NCBI GenBank assembly: GCA_903813345.2
Contig: CAIIXF020000009.1
Span: 10,288,030-10,352,029, forward strand
Length of the DNA: 64,000 nt
Direction: 5' to 3'
Source of the DNA: Owenia fusiformis
Lineage: Eukaryota > Annelida > Polychaeta > Sabellida > Oweniidae
The notes under the pieces were generated by a model. The model did not search any database, was not told where the DNA came from, and worked only from the letters and a program-made list of their open reading frames with translations. Positions 1 through 14,398 of this stretch are shown here, piece after piece. Position numbers and translations under genes: made by a program. The number at the start of each line of letters is the position of its first letter. Position 1 is the stretch's first letter.

Positions 1-382
1 TTTGGGAGGGGGGGGGGACACAGAGGCTTGCAGCTAGACTAGCACTTCTTCAAACCTGCTTGAACGTTCATAATATAAAATCGATTACCAGTTAATTTGA
101 ATGCAACAGCTTGTCATTTTTATATTTTTCAACATTGCAACAGTCTTGAATCTAGATCTTTGTTCCAGTATCCTATCCATCACAATCAATTTCTCCCCTT
201 CTTGTTTGAGGGAGAAAACAACAAAGGGCAACATATGGGCTTGATGCATGACTAATATAACTCTCAAGTAAATAATAATTCAACTTTTATAATCATGCAT
301 CAAGTATTTGGCCACCCTCCCCCAGTATCTATTTCTTGACCATCTATTAGAGAAAGAATGGCATCCTTTGTCTGGGTATTTC

Positions 383-463
383 ACTTCTTTCCATACACTT
401 GATCATGGGGACTTCTTTCCATACACTTGATCATGGGGACTTCTTTCCATACACTTGGTCATT
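383..463. repeat. 28-bp tandem repeat, about 3 copies
   Basis: A 28-bp unit beginning ACTTCTTTCCATACACTTG is repeated nearly perfectly three times head to tail; the third copy is cut short. Non-coding, no known role. Confidence 0.85.
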
Positions 464-3398
464 AGGGCTTACTGAAAAACTTAACATTTAGAACAGGTTG
501 GTCTTGAATCAACTGCATTCAAAACAAAACATCTCCATCCTGTCTACCAAGAATTGGAACATGTAAGATAACTATGACAAATTAACTCAAAGGAATTCAC
601 AAGAATACAGCTTATATTTAACTCTAGAATGCCGAAAAGGAAAATTATAATAAACAACAATTTAGACTCAATCAAAGATTCTTGCCTGTTGTAGAAAAGT
701 ATATAACGTTTTTTTTTCCAGTATTATATCTCAAGTAGACGCAAAATGTCACAATTAAGACCAAATTTGGTCAAAATATGCCAATTTTTCATGATTTTGC
801 AAGAGTGTACAAGGGGATTCTCAATTAGCTTTTCGGGCAGCAATACCCGTACTCTAATGAAAATGTATTGAAATTCTAACCAAAAATGAGAAAGTGAAAG
901 AGTAAGCGGGGTTTACTGATGTTATTATATTAAAGAGTCATGTTTCACAGAGAAAAATCAATTTGAAGCAACTCAGCCGATTAGACTGATTGAATCATAT
1001 TTTTATAGTCGGAATCATTTATCTTATGAACGTTATATCTATCGATGCTTGTAAAAATAAACCAAGTTCCAATACTAAATGAAATATCTCAATTTTCTAT
1101 ATTTACACAACTTGTATTAATTTGCTAAATTGCTACCAACCTTTCATAATATAAAAATACCAGACTAGAATTGAATTGATCAATTAACCTATATTAACAA
1201 GCCCTCCCCCCTCGTTACTCTCTCACTGTAATTTTATCACATTTTTTGTTACATTTTAGTTGCGAAGTGTATGATTTAAAAGAATTCTTTTTCTTTTTAC
1301 AAGTCATTGTTTCATATCCAATTGAGTTGGATTTCAAGTGAGTTTATCTGGTAAATACATCACTACTCAATTTGATTTTCTCTATAGGAATGTTATATGT
1401 ACCTGTAAAATAGAAATTATTAAGGCATTCGACACTTTTTAACATGTATTAACATGTTCACATAAACAGCTTTAGTATTTTGTACAAAGATATTTTTAAT
1501 TTTGGGTATAAAATTTGAGATGACTCAATGAAATTGAGAAAATCGTGAAAGGTAAGGTAAGGTTGAACTTTACTCAGCTCTCTCCAAGTATTTACATACC
1601 TGTGAATATAATCTCATAGTGATCATATTTTAAAATGCAAAATATTGTGTAAAAGGGAGAAATATTATGGAATAAAGTTATCTGGTACAAAGTAAGCACT
1701 GTAAATTATATAGAATTTCCAGAAATGCCGACACTTCATTTTTTGGAGAGAATTTCTGTGGAATAAATAAAGATCAAAAATAACATTTTCAACATTGACA
1801 AAAACCTATTTGCATTTCATTGTAAAGTCGTGATACATCAATACAATCTGTAATCAAAATATCATTTTGTGTTATTTTTAGTTATTTTCTTAGAATTCAA
1901 ATAAAATGTCCTTCAATTTTTTAGATTTAGAGTATTAATCTACTTTGTTCCTTCATAATTCCTTGTTTTTCCATTCAATGTTATCTCAAAAATGGAAGGG
2001 CAAGGACTTTTTATTCATGGGGATATCTGGATATGAACCTTTCTATTTGAGCACCTTAGATTTCTTGGAATCAGGAAGTGATATTGTTTGGGTGTAGCTT
2101 TCAGATTTTTATCCATTTATTTGTTATTGTATCTAGAATTCCAATAGTTTGTGTTCAGTTCCAGCCTTGACTGACACAATGTAGTATGTGTCTACATTGA
2201 GACACAAAGAACTATTATACATTTAGTTTTGAAGGTCATGCTTGTTTGAAAAACAGTATACTAAGTTTACCTTCAGGCCCAAGAGGCCCAGAGCCAGTTA
2301 ATTTTGACATGGGCCAGTTGATTTTAAGAGTACATGTATGCTTAGGAAGATTTAAAAACTGGTAACCTGGACCATTATATGACATACAGGGTGTCTATGA
2401 AGTCTGTGTAATGTTTAAACATCTTTTTTTTATGTTTGCAATGATCTCTCTCATGGTAACTGGATGTTAATGCCAGGTTGAAAATTAGGAAATTATTGAA
2501 AAAATCGTAGCATACTGTCAAATTGATGAAACAATATTTTACCAGAATATATAAAATTATAATTTTGCACTCTGTCAAATATAAACCTTGAAGGATCTCT
2601 GAAATAGAAATAATTTAATAGCAAAAAGAATCATTTTGTTTGATGTCCTGATCATTTTTTAAGGAAAAAAGAACCATGTATTATTCTGTATTAGAAATTT
2701 AAAAGCATGAGTATAGAGGATGTCCTAACGTATACATCATGCACAAGGGAGGGGGGAACCTGAGTTATGAAACCATAATGAACTTTAAAATAATGTTTCT
2801 GCTAGGTTGATATTTACCTTAAATTAATGCACTGAAATACTCTAAGCTGATTGGTCAGTTGGACACACTTGATATTATTTGAGTATGTATTCCACAACTC
2901 ACATGAAAGACCAGTATGATGTGCTTGTTGAATAAAAATACCTTCAAGTAAGGGACTCTGGGCCTGTCCTCCAGCGCTAATATGTACAAGAATGGACATG
3001 TCACACAATCTCCGTTTTGTAGAATACCATGTACCTATACCTATAGTGAAGTGAGGGGGGATGTAATATCTAAATTGACTTATTGCAGATGATTTAGTTA
3101 TTCTAATACAGGATAAGCATGATAGGGCTATATGTAATTGATGACCACAGGCTCAAAATGATTTTGATTGAACTTGATTAAGTTGATTATTGATTGCTTT
3201 ATGTAATGAGAAATAATCAATTACATTGTACAGTAAAACATATTTTCTCAGCGGCGTATAAAATCCCAATTTTTTTCTAATTTCAGTCAGAAAAGAACTG
3301 TTTCATCATTTTGACATATATAGCAAAAACAGATTTTCATTTGGTGTCATGTCATTTTTAATAGGGTACAACAGCTGGTTCCTGAAATACTAACTGGG

Positions 3399-3560
3399 AA
3401 GATCACTTTATTTGTGCAAAGATCATCATATATCTGCTAAGATCACCTGATTTATGCCAAGATCCCTTGATTTTTGCTAAAATTACTTTATTTGTGCTAA
3501 GATCATTTTCTTTTATGTTAAGATCACTTTCTTTTGCTCAGATCACTTTATTTGTGCAAA
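3399..3560. repeat. Degenerate ~22-bp tandem repeat
   Basis: About seven imperfect units of the form AAGATCACTTTATTTGTGCT follow one another. The units differ by several bases each, which suggests an old minisatellite. Confidence 0.75.
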
Positions 3561-3669
3561 GTCAAGATATGCTTTAATATGTGAACCATTATGATCATTG
3601 CCAATTTACATATGATGTCATTCTCTCAATCATGTGATAATGTTACAAATACAGTGCAGTTTTCTCCAC

Positions 3670-4112
3670 TAGTGGTGCAACTCGAATGCCAGTACTCGCC
3701 ACTCACTCGTTGAACCTGTCCAAGATAGTTACTCGAGTACGTTTTTTCAAACTTGAGTAGGCATTGAATTCCCAAACAACGATCTCATACCCCGGGAATG
3801 ATCATTTTTGGATGCACTGAACGAAACAAAGTATCGATTCCGGAAACAAAATGAAAATATTTAAAAACAAACAAACACAATTATGGCATGAATAACTACA
3901 TTTATTCTTTGATACAAACTATATATAACATCAATACGCATAGAAGAAACGATTAACGAAGAAATTGTATCTATTTGGTCTTCAAACATCCGACTAGGTG
4001 AGTTTTTTATTTTTTTTTAATTTTTCCCTCATTTTTGCGAGTGGTACTCGATTACAGTGGCATTTTCACACTTTCTACTCAAGTAGCATTTTTCTTGCGA
4101 GTTGCACCACTA
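3670..4112. mobile_element. hAT-like non-autonomous foldback element
   Basis: The left end TAGTGGTGCAACTCG is matched at the right end by its exact reverse complement, with further imperfect inverted similarity inside (the ACTCGAGT-type motifs). The ends resemble the CAGNGGTG terminal consensus of hAT transposons. No transposase frame is present in the 443 bp. I could not define an unambiguous 8-bp target duplication, so the family is an inference. Confidence 0.6.
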
Positions 4113-5217
4113 TTCAGGATTTTTTGTCAAGTAGATGTGAAATTCTCATTTTCACAATTAGGACCAAAATTGATCAAAATATGTCTGTTTTTCAGGATTT
4201 TTCTCATTTTCAAATGGGTGCAAATGGGTTTTCAGGTGGGTGCAAGCCTGTTTCTAAAATCTCAGGTGAGTGCTGCTGCTACTGCGCCTACTTGCTGAGG
4301 AGATCACTGCGGTATTAAGTAGCAAAATAATATAAAAATGTTTTGGGAAATGATTATTATTTTCTTAGAAAAGTGGTTATTATAGGTTTAGGGCTGATAT
4401 AAAGATGGCGTAGTGGTAGAATTATATTGATGCATCTCTTTTATTGATTGGCCTGCCCTCTTTATATAACCCATTGCTGGCCAAAGCTATTTTTGAAATT
4501 TTCAGCTGGGAATCGGCCATTTTGATGAAAAATTAAGCAAAATTGCATGTTTTCATATCAGCATAACATGGACTATATCAGCACCCTCTGTGTTTTATGC
4601 CTTCATGTGAAGCCAATGACAATATATTTCAATTGCACCCAATTGTCTCCTAACAGCCCATTACAATATTTTGTAAGATTATTGGTACAAATCATGTAAC
4701 AATTATGGGAGAGCATCTCGAGACATCTCGGGTTGGTCAGATACGATTTTGACGTCAGAGACAAAATATCTCAGGGATGGTCAGCAATGAGTTAAAAAGT
4801 ATTTCTATCGCCTATTAGCCTATGGTGGTTAGTATGTAATTAAAGATCTATAGATTAATAAACTCAAAATTTAATGCCATATATGGTATAAAGTCTTAAT
4901 AATTCTCATTTATTTACAAGAGGGGGGAAACCCCAGGGTTCAGAGAAAACATATGTCTAAAATATAAATGTGTATTAAGGAGACATTGTCACTGATTGAT
5001 CAAATCGATATACAGTTGATGTAAGATGTAAGGAATATGCTTACATTTATTCAAACATCACAAGACATGTTGTATTTGGCCAGGTGAAAATTGGGACAAA
5101 CTAAGGTGATAAGCAAGTGACATAATTATTTCTGTCAACTCTAAACTCTGTGGTTTTTCCTCCTCTTTGTATATAGTAAGGAAATAGATCCATATGCTGA
5201 ATATATTGTACTTCCTT

Positions 5218-5405
5218 CAGGCCCGTAGTCAGGATTTGCCAAGGGGCAAAAAATCCAGGAGGGTTCACTCTCGACAATTTTGGACCAAAATGGCCAAAAT
5301 CACTTAAAAAGTGCTCAGAATGGTGAAAAACTGCATGATTTTGAAAAAAATTTTGGCCAGGGGGGACCCATCGAACCCCCCCCCCCCCCCCCGCCTCCGG
5401 GCCTG
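5218..5405. mobile_element. GGCCCGTAG-family MITE-like repeat
   Basis: About 190 bp bounded by CAGGCCCGTAGTCAGG on the left and an imperfect inverted match ending in CCGGGCCTG on the right, with a long run of C near the right end. The interior (motifs such as AATGGTGAAAAACTGCATGA) recurs in this window at 33946-34150, 48632-48755 and 51806-51920, and partly near 22080-22180. It forms the left boundary of the large tandem array. Open frames across it come from the repeat, not from a gene. Confidence 0.7.
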
Positions 5406-8400
5406 CCCTCATTATTTTCATTGAATAATACACTTATTTGATGTTATCATTTGGCAGTTTATTCATTTTAATTTTGGCTAAGATTCAACCAGGAGAATTT
5501 TTTACAAACTTCTCATTCAATGTTTCTGCCTTATTCACCAGGTGCCCATCCAGGTTTAATCTAGATTGAATCTGTTAATTATAGTGATGAAGTAGGGGGT
5601 TGCTCTTAGGAGTAGAGTTTGATTTTTTGAAACTGTAATAAATAAATTGATAAAATTATACTCCAATGATAAGGTTTAACAAATCAGGAGAACTTAAATC
5701 ATTTTTGCAAAGGACCTTATACACCCTCCATTGGGATCTCCCCATGAGAAAAAAATAATTCATCTGATCTTTCAAAATGAGTATTCTGCTTTAATTATAT
5801 ATAACATTTATATGCACACTAGTATCTTGTTGACGTATATTCAGCACTGTATTGATGTACAGGCCACTTATTAAGGTCATAATTCAATCATGAAGTGTAG
5901 AGGCATATGATTCCAAACAAGGAAGTATTTTTGTGTCTGTCAAAATCCATTTGCATCCTACGCATCCCTACATCTTATCCAAATATGTTACTACATAATG
6001 AAATAAAATAGTATATTCTTTGGTTTTACAAAGTTGTATGATTTTTGATAAGTGTAAAAGTTGTTTTTGGAGCATTTTTCTATAGCCATTTTGTAGGGAA
6101 AAAAATGATGAAAAAATGTACAATCTTTTAATTTTAAGTATGACCTGAATCGATTGCAAAATTCATATTTGCACATTTGATGAGATACACCAATAGTGTC
6201 ATATTGTGAAATTATTAAGTTTGCAATCGATTCAGGTCATAGTGTATTTTTGGTATTTTTGTGATAATCAATAGAAACCAATGGCCTCTATTGGGATCTG
6301 GTGATATCCTCATGTTAAGTCAATGATGAACAGCCCCATGTAAGTCAATACAACCTCACTAAACTAAATGGCCCCTATTTCAGCCTATGTGTGCCCGACC
6401 ACTTAAATATTTTCCAAAGAGTTATATGACATTCTATTCTTCATGTTACACCTAAGAATTATTCATTTTGACCATAGGCACACTACTATACCTTGCATTT
6501 GGTGTTCATGAGCAACCCATTTGGCTTATTAGTAATGATTATGTATTTGTTTTTATTTGTCTGTTCCTTATGAATGGTTTATCGGTTGAAAATTAGATGC
6601 TAGTAAGGCACTTTCAAAAATATATTAAACAATTCAATTAGACAAACAAAGTATCTTATGCATTTCTAGGTGTTAGGTATAGTAGTGTGATAGGGGTATT
6701 TGCCAATAAACGCACCTCTTCCTTTAAACATTGAACTTTTTTGTATGACCCATTTATCTAAAATTGTATTTGTACAAATGTACTTATATTAAAACTCATA
6801 AATCCAATGACTGATTATGACAAGATGTTATGTTAATAAGCTGGTTTGACTTGGCCTCTTATCAGCAATAGGTAGATATTTTCTAATGGTTGCTTATGAC
6901 ATGATTTTTCATAATATGAGCTGGCTTGATAGATTATTTCGCATCCAGTAAGATATGAAGAGGCTGTCTGTCCATGTCCATCTGTCTGTCCATCTGTTTG
7001 TTCCATTATTTTTCTGATTGATAACTGAAATACCTGCTGTTAGATGTGGTTCAATTTTTATGACCTGATGCAGGGTTCTCACCAGGAAATTTTTAGACCC
7101 TGAATTTTTCGCAGTATCGCGACTACTCCTCCCCCATGTGAGATCAGAGATATCCTATTAGTATACTTTCCGAAATACTACTATGAAGATTATCTTCCTA
7201 TTTTAATCATAATATACATTTCTAAAAAATTTCTGACTTCGTATTCCTTGTTTGTATCTAGTTTATGTATTTTCTCAAAGAGTTATACCACAAATAATGT
7301 GACAATAATGTGACAAAAATGTCGGAGAATCTCCGGAGTCTAAAAGCCTAGTGAGAACCCTGTGATGCATGCCTTATGGGGATAGGTCCTCTATGGGAGA
7401 GAGAATTTCCAATATGGCTGCTCAGTTAAAAATATAATTTTATGGGCATGCGTTTTAGCGCAGAGTCTAGTAGATAATGAAGCTCCTTTTTAGAAGCGAA
7501 GTAAATTTTGCAAAGGCTAACATTATTTTGATTAAGATAAAAGTACTATGATCAGTAAATTATCTAAACATGCTGGTTGATGTCCGTTTCTTCTATACCA
7601 GTGAAAAAGAATCATATTTAATATCTTTGTTTTACCTTTTGGTCCACTTTAAGAGGCAATGCAAAGAATTATGACTACACTTGCGTTTTCAGTAGGAACT
7701 TATTCATGATTCCTAAATTCAGTTTGGGGATTACGGATTATACCCGCATGTTTTTGTGACTCTGACCACTTTATGTATCACATGAAGATATCATTGAAGT
7801 GTGCTGTCTTTGTTTCATACCTCAGAAACCTTTATAATGTCTTCATTTCTATGAGAAACTGTCTTAATTTCCCAAACAAGGGAACTGATTAGTAACTATT
7901 CAAGCAGTTACTGGATATATTTCTTGAAACTAGAACCTGGACGCACTACATCCGGGCCAACTGTTAAATTCAAATTTGAAGGATAACGGTTATAAAATCA
8001 AGAAAACAATGATCCTATTAAATGCTCGTATCGGAAGTACGGCCATGCTGAAATGAAGACATGATGTCTTCGTTTCCAGTTGATTCTCAGTGAATACTAC
8101 TGCCTATGCCTGGTTATATCTGTTATTATGAAATGTTCACGTCATAAAAATATGTTTTTGGGATCAGATTTATTTGCTAGGTAGGATTTGCTACTCCGAG
8201 GAGTTGCTTTTTTCTGGTTAATAATAAAAATGACATTACAAATTTGTATATTAAGTGATATGGTATAGAAGATCAGTATGACCTCATTAAGTTTGTCAGA
8301 TAATATTGGTGTATGATAGTTCATATTATACTTAGCTTGGAACATAGTAAAAGATAGATATATACATATGTACACACCTAAAAAGTGTTGCTTTTACAAA

Positions 8401-8950
8401 AGGAACTCACATTTGGATAGAAAGTATATCACAGCTTTGGATAAAAAAAACGCTTTGGATAAAAATCGCTTTGGATAAAGTGTTTTTGGATAAAAATGTG
8501 TAATTTTGCACGAGGAGGAAGTCATGATAATGTAATATGACCTAAAAATATATCAGATATAGAAACTGTTATGCACTGTAAAGCCTGTTTTGGATAAAGA
8601 TGAATTACTTGTGCAAACTAAACTTAAAATGTACTATGAGATTTAAAATCCATTGTTTTTGCAAACGGGACGTGAGATATGCATTTGGATTCCTCATATG
8701 GCTCATCTGTAATGTATGTAAAACTAATATTAGTTTTAGTTATGATGGAAATATTGTTTATGCTTTTTAAGATTGGTTGCTACATATGTGTTTGACTTCA
8801 CAGTATCATGGTATTTCTAAGAGTTGGTTTGTTAGAAATTGTTAAAAATAAATACTGATCTTCGATTAGACATATCTTTTTTAAGAAGACATTAGATTAA
8901 GATTTTTGGCTAGGGGGGACCCTTCGAACACCCCCCCCCCCTGGCTATGG
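5401..8950. repeat. Segmental tandem array, unit 1 (~3.55 kb)
   Basis: First and longest of four head-to-tail copies of a non-coding unit. It starts at GCCTGCCCTCATTATTTTCA and ends with a C-rich block followed by CTGGCTATGG. Inside are a 101-bp palindrome (6140-6240), a CTGTCTGTCCAT microsatellite-like stretch (about 6970-7010) and a short tandem GCTTTGGATAAAAA repeat (about 8430-8490). No plausible coding exon is present; the same short frames recur in every copy only because the DNA is duplicated. Confidence 0.85.
6140..6240. repeat. 101-bp palindromic MITE-like insert
   Basis: ATGACCTGAATCGATTGCAA at the left end is matched by its reverse complement at the right end, around a loop of about 60 bp. 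It is present again in unit 2 (9689-9789), so it predates the duplication. Confidence 0.75.
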
Positions 8951-11900
8951 GCCTGCCCTCATTATTTTCATTGAATAGTACACTTATTTGATGTTATCAT
9001 TTGGCAGTTTATTAATTTAATTTTGGCTAAGATTCAACCAGGAGAATTTTTTACAAACTTCTCATTCAATGTTTCTGCCTTATTCACCAGGTGCCCATCC
9101 AGGTTTAATCTAGATTGAATCTGTTAATTATAGTGATGAAGTAGGGGGTTGCTCTTAGGAGTAGAGTTTGATTTTTTGAAACTGTAATAAATAAATTGAT
9201 AAAATTATACTCCAATGATAAGCGTTAACAAATCAGGAGAACTTAAATCATTTTTGCAAAGGACCTTATACACCCTCCATTGGGATCTCCCCATGAGAAA
9301 AAAATAATTCATCTGATCTTTCAAAATGAGTATTCTGCTTTAATTATATATAACATTTATATGCACACTAGTATCTTGTTGACCTATATTCAACACTGTA
9401 TTGATGTACAGGCCACTTATTAAGGTCATTATTCAATCATGAAGTGTAGAGGCATATGATTCCAAACCAGGAAGTATTTTTGTGTCTGTCAAAATCCATT
9501 TGCATCCTACGCATCCCTACATCTTATCCAAATATGTTACTACATAATGAAATAAAATAGTATATTCTTTGGTTTTACAAAGTTGTATGATTTTTGATAA
9601 GTGTAAAAGTTGTTTTTGGAGCATTTTTCTATAGCCATTTTGTAGGGAAAAAAATGATGAAAAAATGTACAATCTTTTAATTTTAAGTATGACCTGAATC
9701 GATTGCAAACTTCATATTTGCACATTTGATGAGATACACCAATAGTGTCATATTGTGAAATTATTAAGTTTGCAATCGATTCAGGTCATAGTGTATTTTT
9801 GGTATTTTTGTGATAATCAATAGAAACCAATGGCCTCTATTGGGATCTGCTGATATCCTCATGTTAAGTCAATGATGAACAGCCCCATGTAAGTCAATAC
9901 AACCTCACTTAACTAAATGGCCCCTATTTCAGCCTATGTGTGCCCGACCACTTAAATTTTTTCCAAAGAGTTATATGACATTCTATTCTTCATGTTACAC
10001 CTAAGAATTATTCATTTTGACCATAGGGGTATTTGCCAATAAACGCACCTCTTCCTTTAAACATTGAACTTTTTTGTATGACCCATTTATCTAAAATTGT
10101 ATTTGTACACATGTACTTATATTTAAACTCATAAATCTAATGACTGATTATGACAAGATGTTATGTTAATAAGCTGGTTTGACTTGGCCTCTTATCAGCA
10201 ATTGTATTTACATTTATATAATACAGGTAGATATTTTCTAATGGTAGCTTATGACATGATGTTTCATAATATGAGCTGGCTTGATAGATTATTTCGCATC
10301 CAGTAAGATATGAAGAGGCTGTCTGTCCATGTCCATGTCCATCTGTCTGTCCATCTGTTTGTTCCATTATTTTTCTGATTGATAACTGAAATACCTGCTG
10401 TTAGATGTGGTTCAATTTTTACGACCTGATGCAGGGTTCTCACCAGGAAATTTTTAGACCCTGAATTTTTCGTGGTATCGCGACTACTCCTCCCCCATGT
10501 GAGATCAGAGATATCCTATTAGTATACTTTCCGAAATACTACTATGAAGATTATCTTCCTATTTTAATCATAATATACATTTCTAAAAAATTTCTGACTT
10601 CGTATTCCTTGTTTGTATCTAGTTTATGTATTTTCTCAAAGAGTTATACCACAAATAATGTGACAATAATGTGACAAAAATGTCGGAGAATCTCCGGAGT
10701 CTAAAAGCCTAGTGAGAACCCTGTGATGCATGCCTTATGGGGATAGGTCCTCTATGGGAGAGAGAATTTCCAATATGGCTGCTCAGTTAAAAATATAATT
10801 TTATGGGCATGCGTTTTAGCGCAGAGTCTAGTAGATAATGAAACTCCTTTTTAGAAGCGAAGTCGAACGAATGCAAAGGGTAACATTATTTTGATTAAGA
10901 TAAAAGTACTATGATCAGTAAATTATCTAAACATGCTGGTTGATGTCCGTTTCTTCTATACCAGTGAAAAAGAATCATATTTAATATCTTTGTTTTACCT
11001 TTTGGTCCACTTTAAGAGGCAATGCAAAGAATTATGACTATACTTGCGTTTTCAGTAGGAACTTATTCATGATTCCTAAATTCAGCTTGGGGATTACGGA
11101 TTATACCCGCATGTTTTTGTGACTCTGACCACTTTATGTATCACATGAAGATATCATTGAAGTGTGCTGTCTTTGTTTCATCCCTCAGAAACCTTTATAA
11201 TGTCTTTGTTTCTATGAGAAACTGTCTAAATTTCCTTAACGAGGGAACTGATTTGTAACTATTCAAGCAATTGCTATATATATATTTCTTGAAACTGGAA
11301 CATGGACGCATTACATCCGGGCCAACTGTTAAATTCAAATTTGAAGGATAACGGTTATAAAATCAAGAAAGCAATGATCCCTATTAAATGCTCCTATCAG
11401 AAGTATGGCCATGCTGAAATGAAGACATGATGTCTTCATTTCCAGTTGATTCTCAGTGAATACTACTGCCTATGCCTGGTTATATTTGTTATTATGAAAT
11501 GTTCACGTCATAAAAATATGTTTTTGGGATTAGATTTATTTGCTTGGTAGGATTTGCTACTCCGAGGAGTTGCTTTTTTCTGGTTAATAATAAAAATGAC
11601 ATTACAAATTTGTATATTAAGTGATATGGTAAAGAAGATCAGTATGACCTCATTAAGTTTGTCAGATAATATTGGTGTATGATAGTTCATTTTATACGTA
11701 GCTTGGAACATAGTAAAAGATACACACCTAAAAAGTGTTGCTTTTACAAAAGGAACTCACATTTGGATAGAAAGTATATCACAGCTTTGGATAAAAACCG
11801 CTTTGGATAAAAATTGCTTTGGATAAAGTGTTTTTGGATAAAAATGTGTAATTTTGCACGAGGAGGAAGTCATGATAATGTAATATGACCTAAAACGATA

Positions 11901-12298
11901 TCAGATATAGAAACTGTTATGCACTGTGAAGTCTGTTTTGGATAAAGATGAATTACTTGTGCAAACTAAACTTAAAATGTGCTATGAGATTTAAAATCCA
12001 TTGTTTTTGCAAACGGGACGTGAGATATGCATTTGGATTCCTCATATGGCTCATCTGTAATGTATGTAAAACTAATATTAGTTTTAGTAATGATGGAAAT
12101 ATTGTTTATGCTTTTTAAGATTGGTTGCTACATATGTGTTTGACTTCACAGTGTCATGGTATTTCTAGGAGTTGGTTTGTTAGAAATTGTTAAAAATAAA
12201 TACTGATCTGCGATTAGACACATCTTTTTTAAGAAGACATTAGATTAAGATTTTTGGCTAGGGGGGACCCTTTGAACACCCCCCCCCCCTGGCTATGG
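8951..12298. repeat. Segmental tandem array, unit 2 (~3.35 kb)
   Basis: Nearly identical to unit 1 along most of its length by eye. It differs by scattered substitutions, a small deletion near 10026 (unit 1 has about 230 extra bases at 6476-6690) and a small insertion near 10205-10225. It ends in the same C-rich block and GGCTATGGGCCTG boundary. Non-coding. Confidence 0.85.
9689..9789. repeat. 101-bp palindrome, second copy
   Basis: The same inverted-repeat structure as at 6140-6240, at the corresponding place in unit 2. Confidence 0.75.
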
Positions 12299-14398
12299 GC
12301 CTGCCCTCATTATTTTCATTGAATAGTACACTTATTTGATGTTATCATTTGGCAGTTTATTAATTTAATTTTGGCTAGGATTCAACCAGGAGAATTTTTT
12401 ACAAACTTCTCATTCAATGTTTCTGCCTTATTCACCAGGTGCCCATCCAGGTTTAATCTAGATTGAATCTGTTAATAGTCACGAAGTAGGGGTTGCACTT
12501 ATAGGGAGTAAAGTATTAATTTTTGAAACTGTGATAAATAAATAATAATAAAATTATACTCCAATGATAAGGTTTAACAAAGCAAAAGAACTTAAATCAT
12601 TTTTGCAAATTTAAACATTGACCTTTTTTGTATGACCCCTTATCTATAATTATATTTGTACAAATACTTATATTAAATAACTCATAAATTTTCCAATGGC
12701 TGATTATGTAAAAAAGCTGGTTTGACTTGGCCTCTTATCAGCAATTGTATTTACATTTATGTAATACAGGTAGATATTTTCTAATGGTTGCTTATTACAT
12801 GATGTTTCATAATATGAGCTGGCTTGATAGATTTAATACTAGTAAGATATGAAGAGGCTGTCTGTCCATCTGTCCATCCATCTGTTTGTTCCATTATTTT
12901 TCTGATTGAAAACTGAACTACCTGTTGATAGATGTGGTTCAATTTTTATGACCTGATGCATGCCTTTATATGGGCATAGGTCCTCTATGGGAGAGCGAAT
13001 TTCCAATATGGCTGCTTAGTTCAAAATGTAATTTTATGGGTATGCGTTTTAGCGCAGAGTCCAGTAGATAATGAAGCTCCTTTTTAGAAGCGAAGTTGAA
13101 CGAATGCAAAAGGTAGCATTGTTCTGATTAAGATAAAAGTACTATGATCAGTAAATTAATCAGTAAAATTCTAAATCCAGCTTGGGGATTACGGATTATA
13201 CCCGCATGTTTTTCTGACTCTGACCACTTTATGTATTACATTAAGATATCATTGCTGTCTTTGTTTCATCCCTCAGAACCTTTATAATGTCTTCGTTTCT
13301 ATGAGAAACTGTCTTAATTTCCCAAACGAGGGAACTGATTTGTAACTATTCAAGCAATTACTGGATATATTTCTTGAAACTAGAACCTGGACGCACTACA
13401 TCTGGGCCAACCGTTAAATTCAAATTTGAAGGATAACGGTTATAAAATCAAGAAAACAATGATCCTATTAAATGCTCCTATCGGAAGTATGGCCATGCTG
13501 AAATGAAGACATGATGATTTCGTTTCCAGTTGATTCTCAGTGAATACTACTGCCTATGCCTGGTTATATCTGTTATTATGAAATGTTCATGTCACAAAAA
13601 TATGTTTTTGGGATTAGATTTATTTGCTCGGTAGGATTTGCTACTCCGAGCAGTTGCTTTTTTTCTGGTTAATAATAAAAATGACATTACAAATTTGTAT
13701 ATTAAGTGATATGGTATAGAAGATCAGTATGACCTCATTAAGTTTGTCAGATAATATTGGTGTATGATAGTTCATTTTATATGAGCTTGGAACATAGTAA
13801 AAGATAGATATATACATATGTACACACCTAAAAAGTGTTGCTTTTACAAAAGGAACTCACATTTGGATAGAAAGTATATCACAGCTTTGGATAAAAAACG
13901 CTTTGGATAAAAATTGCTTTGGATAAAGTGTTTTTGGATAAAAATGTGTAATTTTGCATGAGGAGGAAGTCATGATAATGTAATATGACCTAAAACGATA
14001 TCAGATATAGAAACTGTTATGCACTGTAAAGTCTGTTTTGGATAAAGATGAATTACTTGTGCAAACTAAACTTAAAATGTGCTATGAGACTTAAAATCCA
14101 TTGTTTTTGCAAACGGGACGTGAGATATGCATTTGGATTCCTCATATGGCTCATCTGTAATGTATGTAAAACTAATATTAGTTTTAGTAATGATGGAAAT
14201 ATTGTTTATGCTTTTTAAGATTGGTTGCTACATATGTGTTTGACTTCACATTGTCATGTATTTCTAAGAGTTGGTTTGCTAGAAATTGTTAAAAATAAAT
14301 ACTGATCTGCGATTAGACATATCTTTTTTAAGAAGACATTAGATTAAGATTTTTGGCTTAGGGGGACCCTTCGAACCGCCCCCCCCCCCTGGCTATGG
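12299..14398. repeat. Segmental tandem array, unit 3 (~2.1 kb, internally deleted)
   Basis: Begins and ends with the same sequences as units 1 and 2 but lacks the middle part, including the palindrome. Retained parts are slightly more diverged. Non-coding. Confidence 0.85.

Larger units (their letters stand above)
1..5217. other. Gene-less AT-rich region
   Basis: I see no exon with recognisable protein content here. Open frames are short and low in complexity. The region holds small tandem repeats, a hAT-like foldback element and scattered copies of a dispersed repeat (about 720-830 and 4115-4260; a related copy in the opposite orientation lies near 30870-30960). The missing first exon of the downstream tetraspanin gene could lie here, but I did not find it. 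Confidence 0.45.

Noticed and set aside
5101-5433. 110-codon minus-strand frame with a glycine run
   Set aside because: It crosses the GGCCCGTAG repeat and its C-run, which gives the glycines; similar frames occur at other copies such as 33899-34186.
8142-11711. Related small frames at 8142-8375 and 11508-11711, and 5968-6176 and 9517-9725
   Set aside because: They recur because the non-coding array unit is duplicated. Their peptides are AT-driven and show no feature of a protein family.
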